Of a DNA stretch of 64,000 bases, positions 26,589-35,665 are shown in pieces. The notes below the pieces were generated by a model. It was not told the origin of the DNA and ran no database searches. It was given only the letters and a program-made list of their open reading frames with translations. Made by a program: the position numbers and the translations under genes. This DNA comes from Butyrivibrio sp. (GTDB taxonomy: Bacteria > Bacillota > Clostridia > Lachnospirales > Lachnospiraceae): the NCBI GenBank assembly GCA_015056625.1, contig SVFY01000015.1, positions 1 through 64,000 of the forward strand, read 5' to 3'. Each line of letters begins with the position of its first letter. Position 1 is the first letter of the stretch.

Positions 26589-28373
26589 TTACTTTATATC
26601 AAAATCATCGCCATCAGTGAAGGCAATGTCAAAATCATCTTTAGGTTCGAGTGAAGGCTCTTTATGCTCCTCCTTGGATTTAACCTTAAGCTTACCGTTT
26701 TCGCTTCCAAGGCCTACCTTACTAAAGGTTGGCATCTTCATGCGAGGCGTAAGGTCAACGTCATCGTCATCCTCTGGAAGTACCATTCCCTCAGGAACAT
26801 AGCGAGGTCCACTCTTTTGTTTAGGCTCTGGAGCTGACTCTTTTACAGGCTCAGGCTCCGGTTCTGGTTCTGGCTCATATGGAATGACATTGTCAGGTGT
26901 AACAGCATGAACATCTTCTTCTGGAGTTACTGAAACTGTGGTGAAATTTGAATCATCCACAGTTTTCTCCTCACTGGCTGATACTTCATCCATACGATTA
27001 TCATCAGCAGATTCATCAACCTGCTCTTTGTCAGGGGTTTCCTCGTCTGGGATTTCCTCATCTGCAGCTTCAGCCATCTCTTCCATCTTTTCAAGTTCTT
27101 CTTCAGAAAGCTCTGGCTCAATGCACTCTCCAACCTCATCAGAAGGAGTGATAATAAGAGATGCAACGCATCCAAGAATAAATGCATAGTAAACTGTCAC
27201 AAAGGCCTGGGTGTTCATTCTTGTGGCGCCCATAAATGGCACTGTGGCAAAAATAAACAACATGGACAAAAGCCATGGAGATATTCTTTCAAATTTTCTG
27301 TTTTTCCAAAATCCCACAATGACTCCGGACATGGCAACAGCTGTAATAAGGTACAGTATCTTATGGTCTGTGTAGATCCAGAACATGCTGAAAGTATTGA
27401 GGTTGTGGAAATAGTAAGATGCCCAGTTATCAAGCCTTTCTGGAAGCATGGAAAATCCTGCTTCCTGCGCGATCATCAAAAAGAATGCAATTATAGCCAC
27501 AAGCACGGTAATAACAAGCCTTACAAGGTCATACCTGTAATCTCTTCCGCACAAAAACAGAACAGCCACAAGAAATGGCAGGATCATAATAATGGTTCCT
27601 GCATCCACATAGGCCATAAATCCCACTATGATCCCAACGAAGATATACCAGATAAGATATCCTGCAGAGGTGTATGAGCCTTTGTAAGCTCCCCTTATAT
27701 ACAAGGCAACCACAAGGAACTCAATTCCAAACATAGCCATGAACAGGTAATCTGTAGAAAGAGTAAGTCCAGTAAAGCTTGTGGTAAATATAGGCATAAA
27801 GGCAACATAGGTGGTATATACAAAGGCTGCAGCCCTGCCCAATAGCTTTTTTACCGTGAAATAGCTGCAGATCATGAACAATGTAAAGCATGCTATCTGG
27901 AAAAAGAATGGAACTGAGATGATGTTTCCTGTAAAAAGAAGAATGCCCCGCAAAATAGTGGAATAAAGAATGGACAAAAGATCATACTCAGCTGTCACAT
28001 TCTGTCCGCCTATCATGGCATTTTCATAGAGGCTGTACTTACCACCGATATCTCCTGCAGTAGATGATAAAATCTCTACTCTGTAGTAAACAGAAGCCCC
28101 AATGATAAGAACTATCAGACATGAATAAAGGACATTAAAAAATGTCTTTTCGCCAAGGGCCTTAAAGCCAATGGCATCACTTAACTTGCTAAGTAAAATT
28201 GTAACCACAGACATGACAAGGGCGCTAAGGAGCGCTATGCCACCGCTATAGTATAAAGCCTTATCAGATGGAAAAAGTCCTAAAAAGAAACATAAACTTG
28301 CCACCATCACAATGTCAAAAAGTAGGAATACTGCCCAGATGCATATTGCTGGCCATGTTCGCCTTAGTTTCAT
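26589..28373 (-). CDS. Multi-pass membrane protein with acidic tail
   Basis: 594 residues. Residues 1-~405 hold about eleven hydrophobic segments with an extracytoplasmic loop (~110-145), reminiscent in layout of GT-C-type glycosyltransferases, although no catalytic motif can be named. Residues ~415-594 form a soluble low-complexity tail: acidic (EELEKMEEMAEAADEE), then EPEPEPEPEP and a basic patch. The function is unknown. It lies between yebC and the M16C peptidase with gaps below 30 bases. Confidence 0.7.
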   Translation of the reverse strand: MKLRRTWPAICIWAVFLLFDIVMVASLCFFLGLFPSDKALYYSGGIALLSALVMSVVTILLSKLSDAIGFKALGEKTFFNVLYSCLIVLIIGASVYYRVEILSSTAGDIGGKYSLYENAMIGGQNVTAEYDLLSILYSTILRGILLFTGNIISVPFFFQIACFTLFMICSYFTVKKLLGRAAAFVYTTYVAFMPIFTTSFTGLTLSTDYLFMAMFGIEFLVVALYIRGAYKGSYTSAGYLIWYIFVGIIVGFMAYVDAGTIIMILPFLVAVLFLCGRDYRYDLVRLVITVLVAIIAFFLMIAQEAGFSMLPERLDNWASYYFHNLNTFSMFWIYTDHKILYLITAVAMSGVIVGFWKNRKFERISPWLLSMLFIFATVPFMGATRMNTQAFVTVYYAFILGCVASLIITPSDEVGECIEPELSEEELEKMEEMAEAADEEIPDEETPDKEQVDESADDNRMDEVSASEEKTVDDSNFTTVSVTPEEDVHAVTPDNVIPYEPEPEPEPEPVKESAPEPKQKSGPRYVPEGMVLPEDDDDVDLTPRMKMPTFSKVGLGSENGKLKVKSKEEHKEPSLEPKDDFDIAFTDGDDFDIK

Positions 28374-28399
28374 TTTTAGGACCCCCGTCTAATTCGTTA

Positions 28400-29137
28400 T
28401 TATTCTTCTGGCTCTTCCCAGTTGTGATATACAGCCTGAACGTCATCATCCTCGTCAAGAAGGTCAAGGATTCTTGTAAGGAGCTTAACGTTCTCAGGAT
28501 CTGTAACTGCAACATAGTTCTGAGGGATCATTGTCACCTCAGCTGAAGCAGTAGCAATCTTCTCGTTGTTAAGTGCCTCAACAACAGCCTGGAAATTATC
28601 AGGTGTTGTAAGGATCTCGTAGCTGTCCTCTTCCTCGTTGAAATCATCAGCGCCAGCGTCAAGTACCAGCATCATGAGATCATCAGAAGACATGCTGCAC
28701 TCCTCTTTATCAATGAGGATCTGTCCCTTGTTGTCAAACATATATGATACGCATCCAGGTGTTCCAACATTTCCGTTTCCCTTTGAAAATGCTGCCTTAA
28801 CGTTAGATGCAGTTCTGTTCTGGTTATCAGTAAGTGCCTCTACGATAATAGCTGTTCCGCCAGGTCCATATCCTTCGTAAGTGATGTTCTTGTAATCAAC
28901 GTTACCCTCGGCGCCTGATGCTTTTTTGATACCACGGTCAATAGTATCGTTAGGCATGTTATTAGCCTTAGCCTTGGCGATCACCTGAGCAAGCTTAAAG
29001 TTGTTGGCAGGGTCTGGTCCGCCTTCTTTAACTGCAACAGCGATCTCTCTACCAATGATTGTAAAAATCTTGCCCTTTGCAGCATCATTCTTTTCTTTCT
29101 TGTGTTTGATGTTTGCAAACTTTGAATGTCCTGACAT
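28400..29137 (-). CDS. YebC/PmpR-family protein
   Basis: 245 residues. A clear YebC family protein: MSGHSKFANIKHKKEKNDA at the start, PNDTIDRGIKKASG, YEGYGPGGTAIIVEALTDNQ and FDNKGQILI. These proteins were annotated as transcription regulators; members are now also linked to relief of ribosome stalling. The first strand is preceded by a good site and the gene follows the CNNM transporter gene by 25 bases. Confidence 0.95.
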   Translation of the reverse strand: MSGHSKFANIKHKKEKNDAAKGKIFTIIGREIAVAVKEGGPDPANNFKLAQVIAKAKANNMPNDTIDRGIKKASGAEGNVDYKNITYEGYGPGGTAIIVEALTDNQNRTASNVKAAFSKGNGNVGTPGCVSYMFDNKGQILIDKEECSMSSDDLMMLVLDAGADDFNEEEDSYEILTTPDNFQAVVEALNNEKIATASAEVTMIPQNYVAVTDPENVKLLTRILDLLDEDDDVQAVYHNWEEPEE

Positions 29138-29162
29138 AAAAAACTTCCTTTCATAAAACTGT

Positions 29163-30527
29163 TTACTTATTTGCTATTTCTAATTCATCTTCCTCTTTCT
29201 CTTCAGTTTCCTCTGGGAGCTTGGTCAAAAGAACACTTGTCACCATATGGTTCTGAACAGACAGGATCTTGAAATTATAGCCTCCAACTTTTACTTCGAA
29301 ATCCTCATCCGGATCAGGTATCCTGTCCAGCTTAAAGATCAGGTATCCGTTTAAGGTTTCAAATTCGCTTTTTTCAAAAGAGATGTCAAATCTCTTTTCA
29401 AGTACCTCCAGCGGAGTCTTGCCATCTACAGTAAACTCCATTGGATTCTTGGTAGGTTTGATATAGTTTTCATCCTCGTCGTACTCGTCCATGATATTTC
29501 CGACAATCTCTTCAAGAATGTCCTCCATGGTCACCAGACCTGCCGTCTGGCCGTACTCATCGATAACAACTACCATCTGGGTCTTGGATGACTGCATGCT
29601 GTGGAAAAGAGAATCAATATTCCTGGTCTCTGGAACAAACTTGGGCTGTCTTAAGAGTCCCTTGATCTTCCTGATAGGGAGTTCTTCGTCTGTCTCTTCA
29701 GAGAGCTTCTTCATGGCATCTCTTATGTGCATGATACCTATGATATGATCAATGTCATCAAGGTAGACAGGGAATCTGGAATTGTTGGTTTCCATCATGA
29801 AATTCACAGCTTCCTTAAGGCTCACATTGGCATCAATGGCCATCATGGCGTTCCTGTTGGTCATGATATCCTGAGCTTCCTTGTCGGAAAACTCAAAGAT
29901 ATTGGTGATCATGTCCGCCTCAGCTTCCTGGATAACCCCCTGCTCCTGCCCCTTCTCAATTGAGTCCCTGATCTCTTCCTCAGTTACGTCGTCAAGCTTG
30001 TCGTCGCCCCTGACTCCAAAGATATAAAGCACGCCGCTAGCTATTATTCCAGCCAAAAACGAAAATGGCGCAGATATAAGCCCCAGGTAATACACGGGAT
30101 AGTAACAAGCATATGCCCATTTCTCTGGACTGCGCGCAGCTAGTCTCCTTGGAATGATAACTCCAAAACACATGATGAAAAGAGCTATCACGGCGCCTGA
30201 AATAATGCAAAGCACAAATGATGGAAAAGAGCTTCCGGAAGCACCAAATACACTTGCTAAGAAGCTACTGATCCTGCAGGCCACAAAGCCTCCAAGGATC
30301 ATGTTCATCACAATTGCAAGGATCTGCATCCTCTCAATATGTCTGACTTCATTATCAAAAAGCTTAAGAAGCCTTTCACCTATCTTATCTTTGCCTGATG
30401 CACTTTTCTTTTCAATCTCGTCCTTGCTGACATGGTCAATTGCAACCTGAAAGCCATGAACAAATACGTCTATGATCAGAATGATAAAAAAAGCTAGTAT
30501 ACTGGCTGAAGGCAAGTCGCCCTCCAT
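29163..30527 (-). CDS. CNNM/CorC-type transporter (DUF21-CBS)
   Basis: About 454 residues. An N-terminal DUF21/CNNM transmembrane domain (about four segments, residues ~5-180) is followed by a CBS pair (~200-330; EFSDKEAQDIMTNRNAMMAI, FPVYLDDIDHIIGIMHIRD, QMVVVIDEYGQTAGLVTMED) and a CorC_HlyC domain (~345-430). Members are implicated in Mg2+ export or homeostasis; the older name is hemolysin-like TlyC. ATG 30527 with AGGAGG seven bases ahead is preferred over the longer frame. It is probably the first gene of the run that ends with alaS. Confidence 0.92.
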   Translation of the reverse strand: MEGDLPSASILAFFIILIIDVFVHGFQVAIDHVSKDEIEKKSASGKDKIGERLLKLFDNEVRHIERMQILAIVMNMILGGFVACRISSFLASVFGASGSSFPSFVLCIISGAVIALFIMCFGVIIPRRLAARSPEKWAYACYYPVYYLGLISAPFSFLAGIIASGVLYIFGVRGDDKLDDVTEEEIRDSIEKGQEQGVIQEAEADMITNIFEFSDKEAQDIMTNRNAMMAIDANVSLKEAVNFMMETNNSRFPVYLDDIDHIIGIMHIRDAMKKLSEETDEELPIRKIKGLLRQPKFVPETRNIDSLFHSMQSSKTQMVVVIDEYGQTAGLVTMEDILEEIVGNIMDEYDEDENYIKPTKNPMEFTVDGKTPLEVLEKRFDISFEKSEFETLNGYLIFKLDRIPDPDEDFEVKVGGYNFKILSVQNHMVTSVLLTKLPEETEEKEEDELEIANK

Positions 30528-30661
30528 AATCTTTCCTCCTATAAACCAAAATGCACGCAAAATATCAAATTACACTATAACACATTTTGAGCTGTGGTAC
30601 TAGATTTTTGCACTCAATAATAGGATAATGGGTTCTAGACTATGAAAAAAGGTTGGAATCA

Positions 30662-31714
30662 ATGAGTTCATTGTTATCAATGGGGATAAAATCAATAACT
30701 AACGCTCTTCTGTATGCGCTTAAGGCTTTCTTTTCTTTGTTGACATGGTTTCTTAGATCGTTTTTTCAGGGACTAAAGCTCTTTTTTGTATTTCTGCCGA
30801 TCACCAGTATCATATTTGCGCTTCTCTTTTTAGTAAGTATCTTTGTTCTTGTAACCGGGCAGAATCCTCTTCCGCAGGCAATCCCTCTTTCAAAAGAGCC
30901 ATCACTTACTATAATCCCCTTGTTTGAGAGCTTAAAACAATGGTGGATCTCATCAGTTTACAGCTATAAAGGAGAAGCGTCCTATATCCTTCTTCTTATC
31001 CTCACTGTTTTGATGTTCATTCCTGTGATGAGCGTATTCCTATGTTTCTCAGTGTTTGCGGGCTTTGGAAACATACTGTTTTTCAGTGTTGTTGCGGATG
31101 CGGTTTTGTACCTGCTTGGCGCAATTATAGGTAAGAGTTTTGTCCATCAGGCTCTCTCCCGCTACTTCAGGCTGTTTCCAGAAGCCGGGAGAAGGCATGA
31201 AGAAAGAGAATACGACAGACTCCTTAAAAAGAGAAACAGGATGCTTGAGGAAGAGATGCGCTCTGATCACCGCAGCAGCAGGGCTGATGATTTCTATGGC
31301 AACGAAGATGAAGACTATGAGGATGAGTACGATCCTGAGGATGAGTATGATGAGGATGACTACTATCCTAAGGATGAATGCGCTGCTGACTACGACGAAG
31401 ACTACTACGAGGATGATGAATCCGACGATGACGATGATTACGACCAGTATGATGAAGACTATATAGAAGATTACGAAGACGATTACGACGACCCAAGAAG
31501 CAGACAACACCACAGCGAATATTCAGATGACAGACCTGTAGCAAGCAGCGTCGGAACCTTCGACTTCTTCGCAGGCTGCAACTCACGAGAAAGCGTAGAC
31601 AAAAAGTACCGCTCTCTTGTAAAGCTCTACCACCCAGACAACATGGACGGCGACACTGCCGCACTTCAGGAGATAAACGTTCAATATGAAAAAGCTAAAA
31701 AAAGATGGTCATGA
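30662..31714 (+). CDS. Membrane protein with acidic linker and C-terminal J domain
   Basis: About 350 residues. Two hydrophobic regions (~25-70 and ~105-155) place the N terminus in the membrane. A basic helical piece (YDRLLKKRNRMLEEEMRSD) is followed by ~75 residues made almost wholly of Asp, Glu and Tyr. The last ~50 residues are a short J domain with the HPD triad (KLYHPDNMDGD), so it likely stimulates an Hsp70 at the membrane. The frame begins at TTG 30653, but ATG 30662 with AAAAAAGG ahead is preferred. It is divergent from the CNNM gene and ends in a bidirectional terminator. Confidence 0.8.
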   Translation: MSSLLSMGIKSITNALLYALKAFFSLLTWFLRSFFQGLKLFFVFLPITSIIFALLFLVSIFVLVTGQNPLPQAIPLSKEPSLTIIPLFESLKQWWISSVYSYKGEASYILLLILTVLMFIPVMSVFLCFSVFAGFGNILFFSVVADAVLYLLGAIIGKSFVHQALSRYFRLFPEAGRRHEEREYDRLLKKRNRMLEEEMRSDHRSSRADDFYGNEDEDYEDEYDPEDEYDEDDYYPKDECAADYDEDYYEDDESDDDDDYDQYDEDYIEDYEDDYDDPRSRQHHSEYSDDRPVASSVGTFDFFAGCNSRESVDKKYRSLVKLYHPDNMDGDTAALQEINVQYEKAKKRWS

Positions 31715-31728
31715 CGACCATCTTTTTT
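31697..31728. terminator. Bidirectional terminator
   Basis: GATGGTC / GACCATC with a five-base loop, seven A on one side and six T on the other. It lies across the stop codon of the J-domain gene and next to the stop of the convergent DUF1266-like gene, and would end both transcripts. Confidence 0.9.
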
Positions 31729-31729
31729 C

Positions 31730-33268
31730 TTACTCATCTTCATCGTGATATCTGCACATCCTGATGCCTGCCAGTCTTCCGCTCTCCTGGACAAAGAAGC
31801 GATAAAATCCTGTATCAAAGCGGTATTCATAGTAGTACATCTTGCCACCGCCCACATCTTCCACGTGGTCTTCAGGAATCGAAAGCTTGCCAAAACGCTC
31901 TTCCACATCCTGGATAAAATACTTATCAACTTCTATTCCCTGAGCTATCTTGTAGGGGTAGGTGGCGTACTTGTTCCACCTGAAGATATTGCCATTAACT
32001 AAAGTGATCTGAAGCTCTGAAAGAGGCGCATCATGATCGAGGGTATTTAGAACGCCAAAGTCAAGTTTGCTGTACTCATTTCCAAGGTAGTATCCCTCAA
32101 AGTAAAATTCTTCCCCGGCAGGGATAATGGTATCTCCTGATGAGTCCGGTTCAAACCCGCCATTAAGCAGCTGTTTGTAGGTTATAGGCAGCTGATATAC
32201 AATGCCATTGACTTCAAAAGTATAATCCTCAAGATCATCAGAAAGCTCTGTCTCACTGAACACTTCAACATTATCTATCCTGGCCATCTGATAGTAGCTG
32301 GCAGTGTGTTGATCGTTTTCAAAGAACATGGGCTCTATCTCATCGTAGTAGCCCTTTTTATCCATCTTGGCAATGCCATTTTTAATATCTGTAAAAATAT
32401 AACTGTTGTTGTCAGAAGCCTCTCCCACCCTGAACATCTCGCCATAGAAGTAGCACTCGTGAATCTCTCTAAAGCTCTTATACTCTCTTTTGAGCTCATC
32501 GTTTAAGTTTTCTATCAGCTGCATGTACTCTCTCTGGCTAAGATATCCACATTTAAAGCACATATGGGTCACTCGGATAAGCCTTAAGTAGTCATAGCCG
32601 TCAATTCCACTGTCGCCAAACCTAAGATAGGCAAGAGCCGAACCCTTTACTCTATCGAAAGAATCTGTGCTGATACCATTTTTACTAAAATATTCCTCAG
32701 TAATAGTAAGGCCTTCTTCGTATGTCAGGTCACTTCCAAAGTCTTTTTGAATAAGGTTTATGGCTTTCTCTACTGTCCTATCTGTTTTAAGGAACTTTTT
32801 GTATTTTGCCCGGTGTCCAAACTTAAGCATTCTGTCGATCACTTCCTTGGCAGAATCCCGGTCACTTATCTTGTAGGCACTTTCAAGAAATGTCTTGCAG
32901 TCACCGATCTCGGTGGAATTCAGCATCTGTCCTCCAATGTAATCCTCAAACCCGTGGCTCATGAAAGCATATATAGAAGTTGCAGCTGCCGCCCACTTAT
33001 ATGTTGGTGTATCCCTTTCAGGATAGATTAAGGAAGATGCAAAAGTCTCATCGTCATCAAACTCTATTTTGATGTTTTTGTAATTATCATTGATAGAAAG
33101 ATCTCCTCCCTGACTACTTCCAAGCAGTTCAGGAAAGAAAATGACTATTATAAAAAGTCCATATAAAACAGCAACAACAGCAATTGTCAAAACTGCCAGG
33201 GGTTTATTGACCGGCTTATATCTTTTGCTGCGGTCATAGTACTCTTGATCATTACCCATACAAATCAT
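31730..33268 (-). CDS. DUF1266-like membrane protein
   Basis: 512 residues. A single transmembrane segment near 28-48 (LAVLTIAVVAVLYGLFIIVIFF) is followed by a large extracytoplasmic or cytosolic part. Residues ~190-295 (YLRLIRVTHMCFKCGYLS, then YKSFREIHECYFYGEMFRVG) fit the pattern of DUF1266, a family of unknown function; this match is by eye. The C-terminal ~200 residues are not recognised. Its start overlaps the helicase stop as ATGA, implying translational coupling; an alternative ATG lies at 33259. Confidence 0.65.
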   Translation of the reverse strand: MICMGNDQEYYDRSKRYKPVNKPLAVLTIAVVAVLYGLFIIVIFFPELLGSSQGGDLSINDNYKNIKIEFDDDETFASSLIYPERDTPTYKWAAAATSIYAFMSHGFEDYIGGQMLNSTEIGDCKTFLESAYKISDRDSAKEVIDRMLKFGHRAKYKKFLKTDRTVEKAINLIQKDFGSDLTYEEGLTITEEYFSKNGISTDSFDRVKGSALAYLRFGDSGIDGYDYLRLIRVTHMCFKCGYLSQREYMQLIENLNDELKREYKSFREIHECYFYGEMFRVGEASDNNSYIFTDIKNGIAKMDKKGYYDEIEPMFFENDQHTASYYQMARIDNVEVFSETELSDDLEDYTFEVNGIVYQLPITYKQLLNGGFEPDSSGDTIIPAGEEFYFEGYYLGNEYSKLDFGVLNTLDHDAPLSELQITLVNGNIFRWNKYATYPYKIAQGIEVDKYFIQDVEERFGKLSIPEDHVEDVGGGKMYYYEYRFDTGFYRFFVQESGRLAGIRMCRYHDEDE

Positions 33269-35421
33269 TCAGGCTTAAGATTAACTTTAAAAGAAATCTG
33301 CCTGGGTGTCTCCATTTCATCAAATTTAATAAGATAACTCTCCTCAGAAGAGTTGATCTCAAGTATTATGCCACTGCCAAGTATTGCATGCAATACCCTT
33401 GTGCCAGGTTCAAGGAGATTTAGTTTCTCAGCTCCCTTAAGGTGCCTTGAATCGTTGTCTATGAACTTTCTTGCGGAAGCTAAAAGTTCATCCACACCGC
33501 CGTCGGTGAATTCAAGCAGGTCCTTATCAATATCCAGGATAAATCTTGAAGGATATCTTGGAATGCCCTCAAAATTCCTGCCTCCGGCCTCTGTTATAAA
33601 GAGCTTTTTCTTAGCTCTTGTCATGGCAACAAAAGCAAGCCTTCTCTCCTCTTCCATGCCTTCAAGGGTGTGGATCTTGCGGGAAGGGAAAATGCCCTCG
33701 TTCATGCCACACAAAAATACATAAGGAAACTCAAGGCCCTTGGCTGCATGGACGGTCATGAGCTTGACCTTGTCCCCCACTCCTGCGTCAGAATCAGCAT
33801 TAGTAAATAGCGCTACGTGCTTGAGATAGTCTTCAAGCCCCACTTCTTCGCCGCAGCTGGTCTCAAATTCAAAAATCGCCTGCTTGAGCTCAGCCAGGTT
33901 ATCAAGTCTCTCCTGGGCACCCTCTGTCCTGAGCATCTCCTCGTAGCCGCTCTCATGAAGGATCCCTGTAAACACCTCAGATACCATCTTACCCTCATAG
34001 CTCTCTGAGTAACTCTCAATAAGATCTATAAACTGCCTGGCCTTGGTGCCTCTCATTATCTCTGCATCCAGGTTCTCGTATAGAGCCTGGTAAAGTGAGC
34101 ATTCCTTTTCCCTTGAATACTGCTCCAAAAACTGCATGCGGCGCTTACCAAGGTTTCTCTTTGGAGCATTGGCTATCCTGCGAAAAGAGATATCATCTCT
34201 GTAAACTATCATCTTAAGGTAGCTAAGTGCATCCTTGATCTCCATGCGTCCAAAGAACTGAACCCCGGAATAAATGGTATAGGGAATCTTTTCTTTTAAC
34301 AGCCCCTCTTCTATGGTCCTGGTGACATAGTGGGCTCTATAAAGTATGGTCATATCCCTGTAAGGAACCCCCATGCCCTTAAGGGTCAGGATCTCTCCAG
34401 TGATATAGTCTGCTTCATTCTCCGTATCTGGAGCAAGGTGACACACCACCTTATCTCCGTCAGGTAGCATGGGAACAAGGTCCTTTTTAAGTCTGTCCCT
34501 GTTCTTGTCTATAAGAGAGTTGACCGCATTTAGTATCTGGGGTGTCGACCTGTAATTCTCATTCATATAGATGGTCCTGGTGCCAGGAAATTTCTTGTCA
34601 AAATCCAAGAGAAAATGAACGTTGGCTCCTCTCCAGGTGTAGATAGTCTGGTCAGGATCTCCAACCACAAAGAGATTCTTGTGATAGGCTGATAAAACCT
34701 CCATAAGCTCATGCTGAAGAGAGTCGATGTCCTGAAACTCATCGATCATGATGTATTCGAGGCGCTTCTGCCACTTAAGCTTGATATCCTCGTGCTTCGA
34801 AAAGATATACAGAGCAAATTTTATGAGGTCGTTATAATCAAGCCCAAAGCACTTTTTTTCCTGATAAAGGTACCCATAAAATAGAATGTCCCTGACCTCT
34901 GTCGCCTTGTCATATTTCTCCTTAAGGACCTCAGGAGACATATTTATCATGTCTATATAGTACTCAGGCTCCTCAAAGATCTTGCGCATCTCAAACATAT
35001 CCCTTGCCATTCCAAAGGTCATGTCCCTAAGGGATAATCCTCTCTCCTCATAGATGATCTTAAGTATGTCATCGATGTCCGAGTTGTCCAGCACCATAAA
35101 GCTCTTGGGATACTGGACAGCATGGGAATCCTCCTGAAGGACTGAAACGCAAAATCCATGGAAGGTATTGATATAGCCTGTATCATTGTCGCCAGTAAGC
35201 ATATGTATCCTCTGGCGCATCTCAGTGGCTGACTTGTTGGTGAAAGTAACACAAAGAATATGACCTGGCATTATGCCAAGCCCATTGACAAGGTATGCAA
35301 ACCTTGAAGATAATGCCTTCGTCTTGCCACTTCCAGCTCCTGCCACAACCCGAACATAACCTTCTGTTGTGGTAACAGCTGTCTTCTGCGATTCGTTCAA
35401 ATCCTGTAAAATATCAAGCAT
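33265..35421 (-). CDS. UvrD/PcrA-like superfamily 1 helicase
   Basis: 718 residues, the size of PcrA/UvrD. It unwinds DNA 3' to 5' in repair and replication restart. Motifs: Q-motif LNESQKTAV, Walker A GAGSGKTKAL, GHILCVTFTNKSATEMRQR (Ia), IDEFQDIDSLQ (II), FVVGDPDQTIYTWRGA (III), YRSTPQILNAVN (IV), TVHAAKGLEFPYVFL (V) and VAMTRAKKKLFIT (VI). The C-terminal ~60 residues (RVLHAILGSGIILEI) resemble the Tudor-like tail of PcrA. A second UvrD-type gene may exist elsewhere, so no gene symbol is given. Confidence 0.93.
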   Translation of the reverse strand: MLDILQDLNESQKTAVTTTEGYVRVVAGAGSGKTKALSSRFAYLVNGLGIMPGHILCVTFTNKSATEMRQRIHMLTGDNDTGYINTFHGFCVSVLQEDSHAVQYPKSFMVLDNSDIDDILKIIYEERGLSLRDMTFGMARDMFEMRKIFEEPEYYIDMINMSPEVLKEKYDKATEVRDILFYGYLYQEKKCFGLDYNDLIKFALYIFSKHEDIKLKWQKRLEYIMIDEFQDIDSLQHELMEVLSAYHKNLFVVGDPDQTIYTWRGANVHFLLDFDKKFPGTRTIYMNENYRSTPQILNAVNSLIDKNRDRLKKDLVPMLPDGDKVVCHLAPDTENEADYITGEILTLKGMGVPYRDMTILYRAHYVTRTIEEGLLKEKIPYTIYSGVQFFGRMEIKDALSYLKMIVYRDDISFRRIANAPKRNLGKRRMQFLEQYSREKECSLYQALYENLDAEIMRGTKARQFIDLIESYSESYEGKMVSEVFTGILHESGYEEMLRTEGAQERLDNLAELKQAIFEFETSCGEEVGLEDYLKHVALFTNADSDAGVGDKVKLMTVHAAKGLEFPYVFLCGMNEGIFPSRKIHTLEGMEEERRLAFVAMTRAKKKLFITEAGGRNFEGIPRYPSRFILDIDKDLLEFTDGGVDELLASARKFIDNDSRHLKGAEKLNLLEPGTRVLHAILGSGIILEINSSEESYLIKFDEMETPRQISFKVNLKPE

Positions 35422-35492
35422 ATAAATACCTCTGTTGATCTATATGCATCCATTATACAAACATTTGTTCGCAATGGCAAGGGGACAGATAA

Positions 35493-35626
35493 GACACGGG
35501 GACGGTTCTACTGCGACAGGGGTGGACCATGGGGACGGGGTTAGTGGTTCATTGGGAGTTATTCCAATGAACCACTAACCCCGTCCCCATGGTCCACCCC
35601 TGTCGCAGTAGAACCGTCCCCGTGTC
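35493..35626. repeat. Long GGGGACGG palindrome, copy 1
   Basis: A 63-bp inverted repeat (35493-35555 with 35564-35626) surrounds an eight-base centre. The outer parts carry GACACGGGGACGGTTCTACT and the inner parts GGACGGGGTTAGTGGTTCAT. No gene lies in the 244-bp gap between the helicase and alr. It shares its arms almost base for base with the element at 57197-57358. Such GGGGACGGTTCT-type palindromes resemble REP/MITE sequences mobilised by Y1 transposases (inference). A transcript would fold into one very long hairpin. Confidence 0.9.
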
Positions 35627-35665
35627 AGCAAACCGTCCCCATATCTTTTCCCGGATCAGGTATTC

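Noticed and set aside
31049-31513. Long antisense frame rich in Val and Ile opposite the J-domain gene
   Set aside because: It is the mirror of the Asp/Glu/Tyr codon run on the plus strand; no ribosome site or family pattern.
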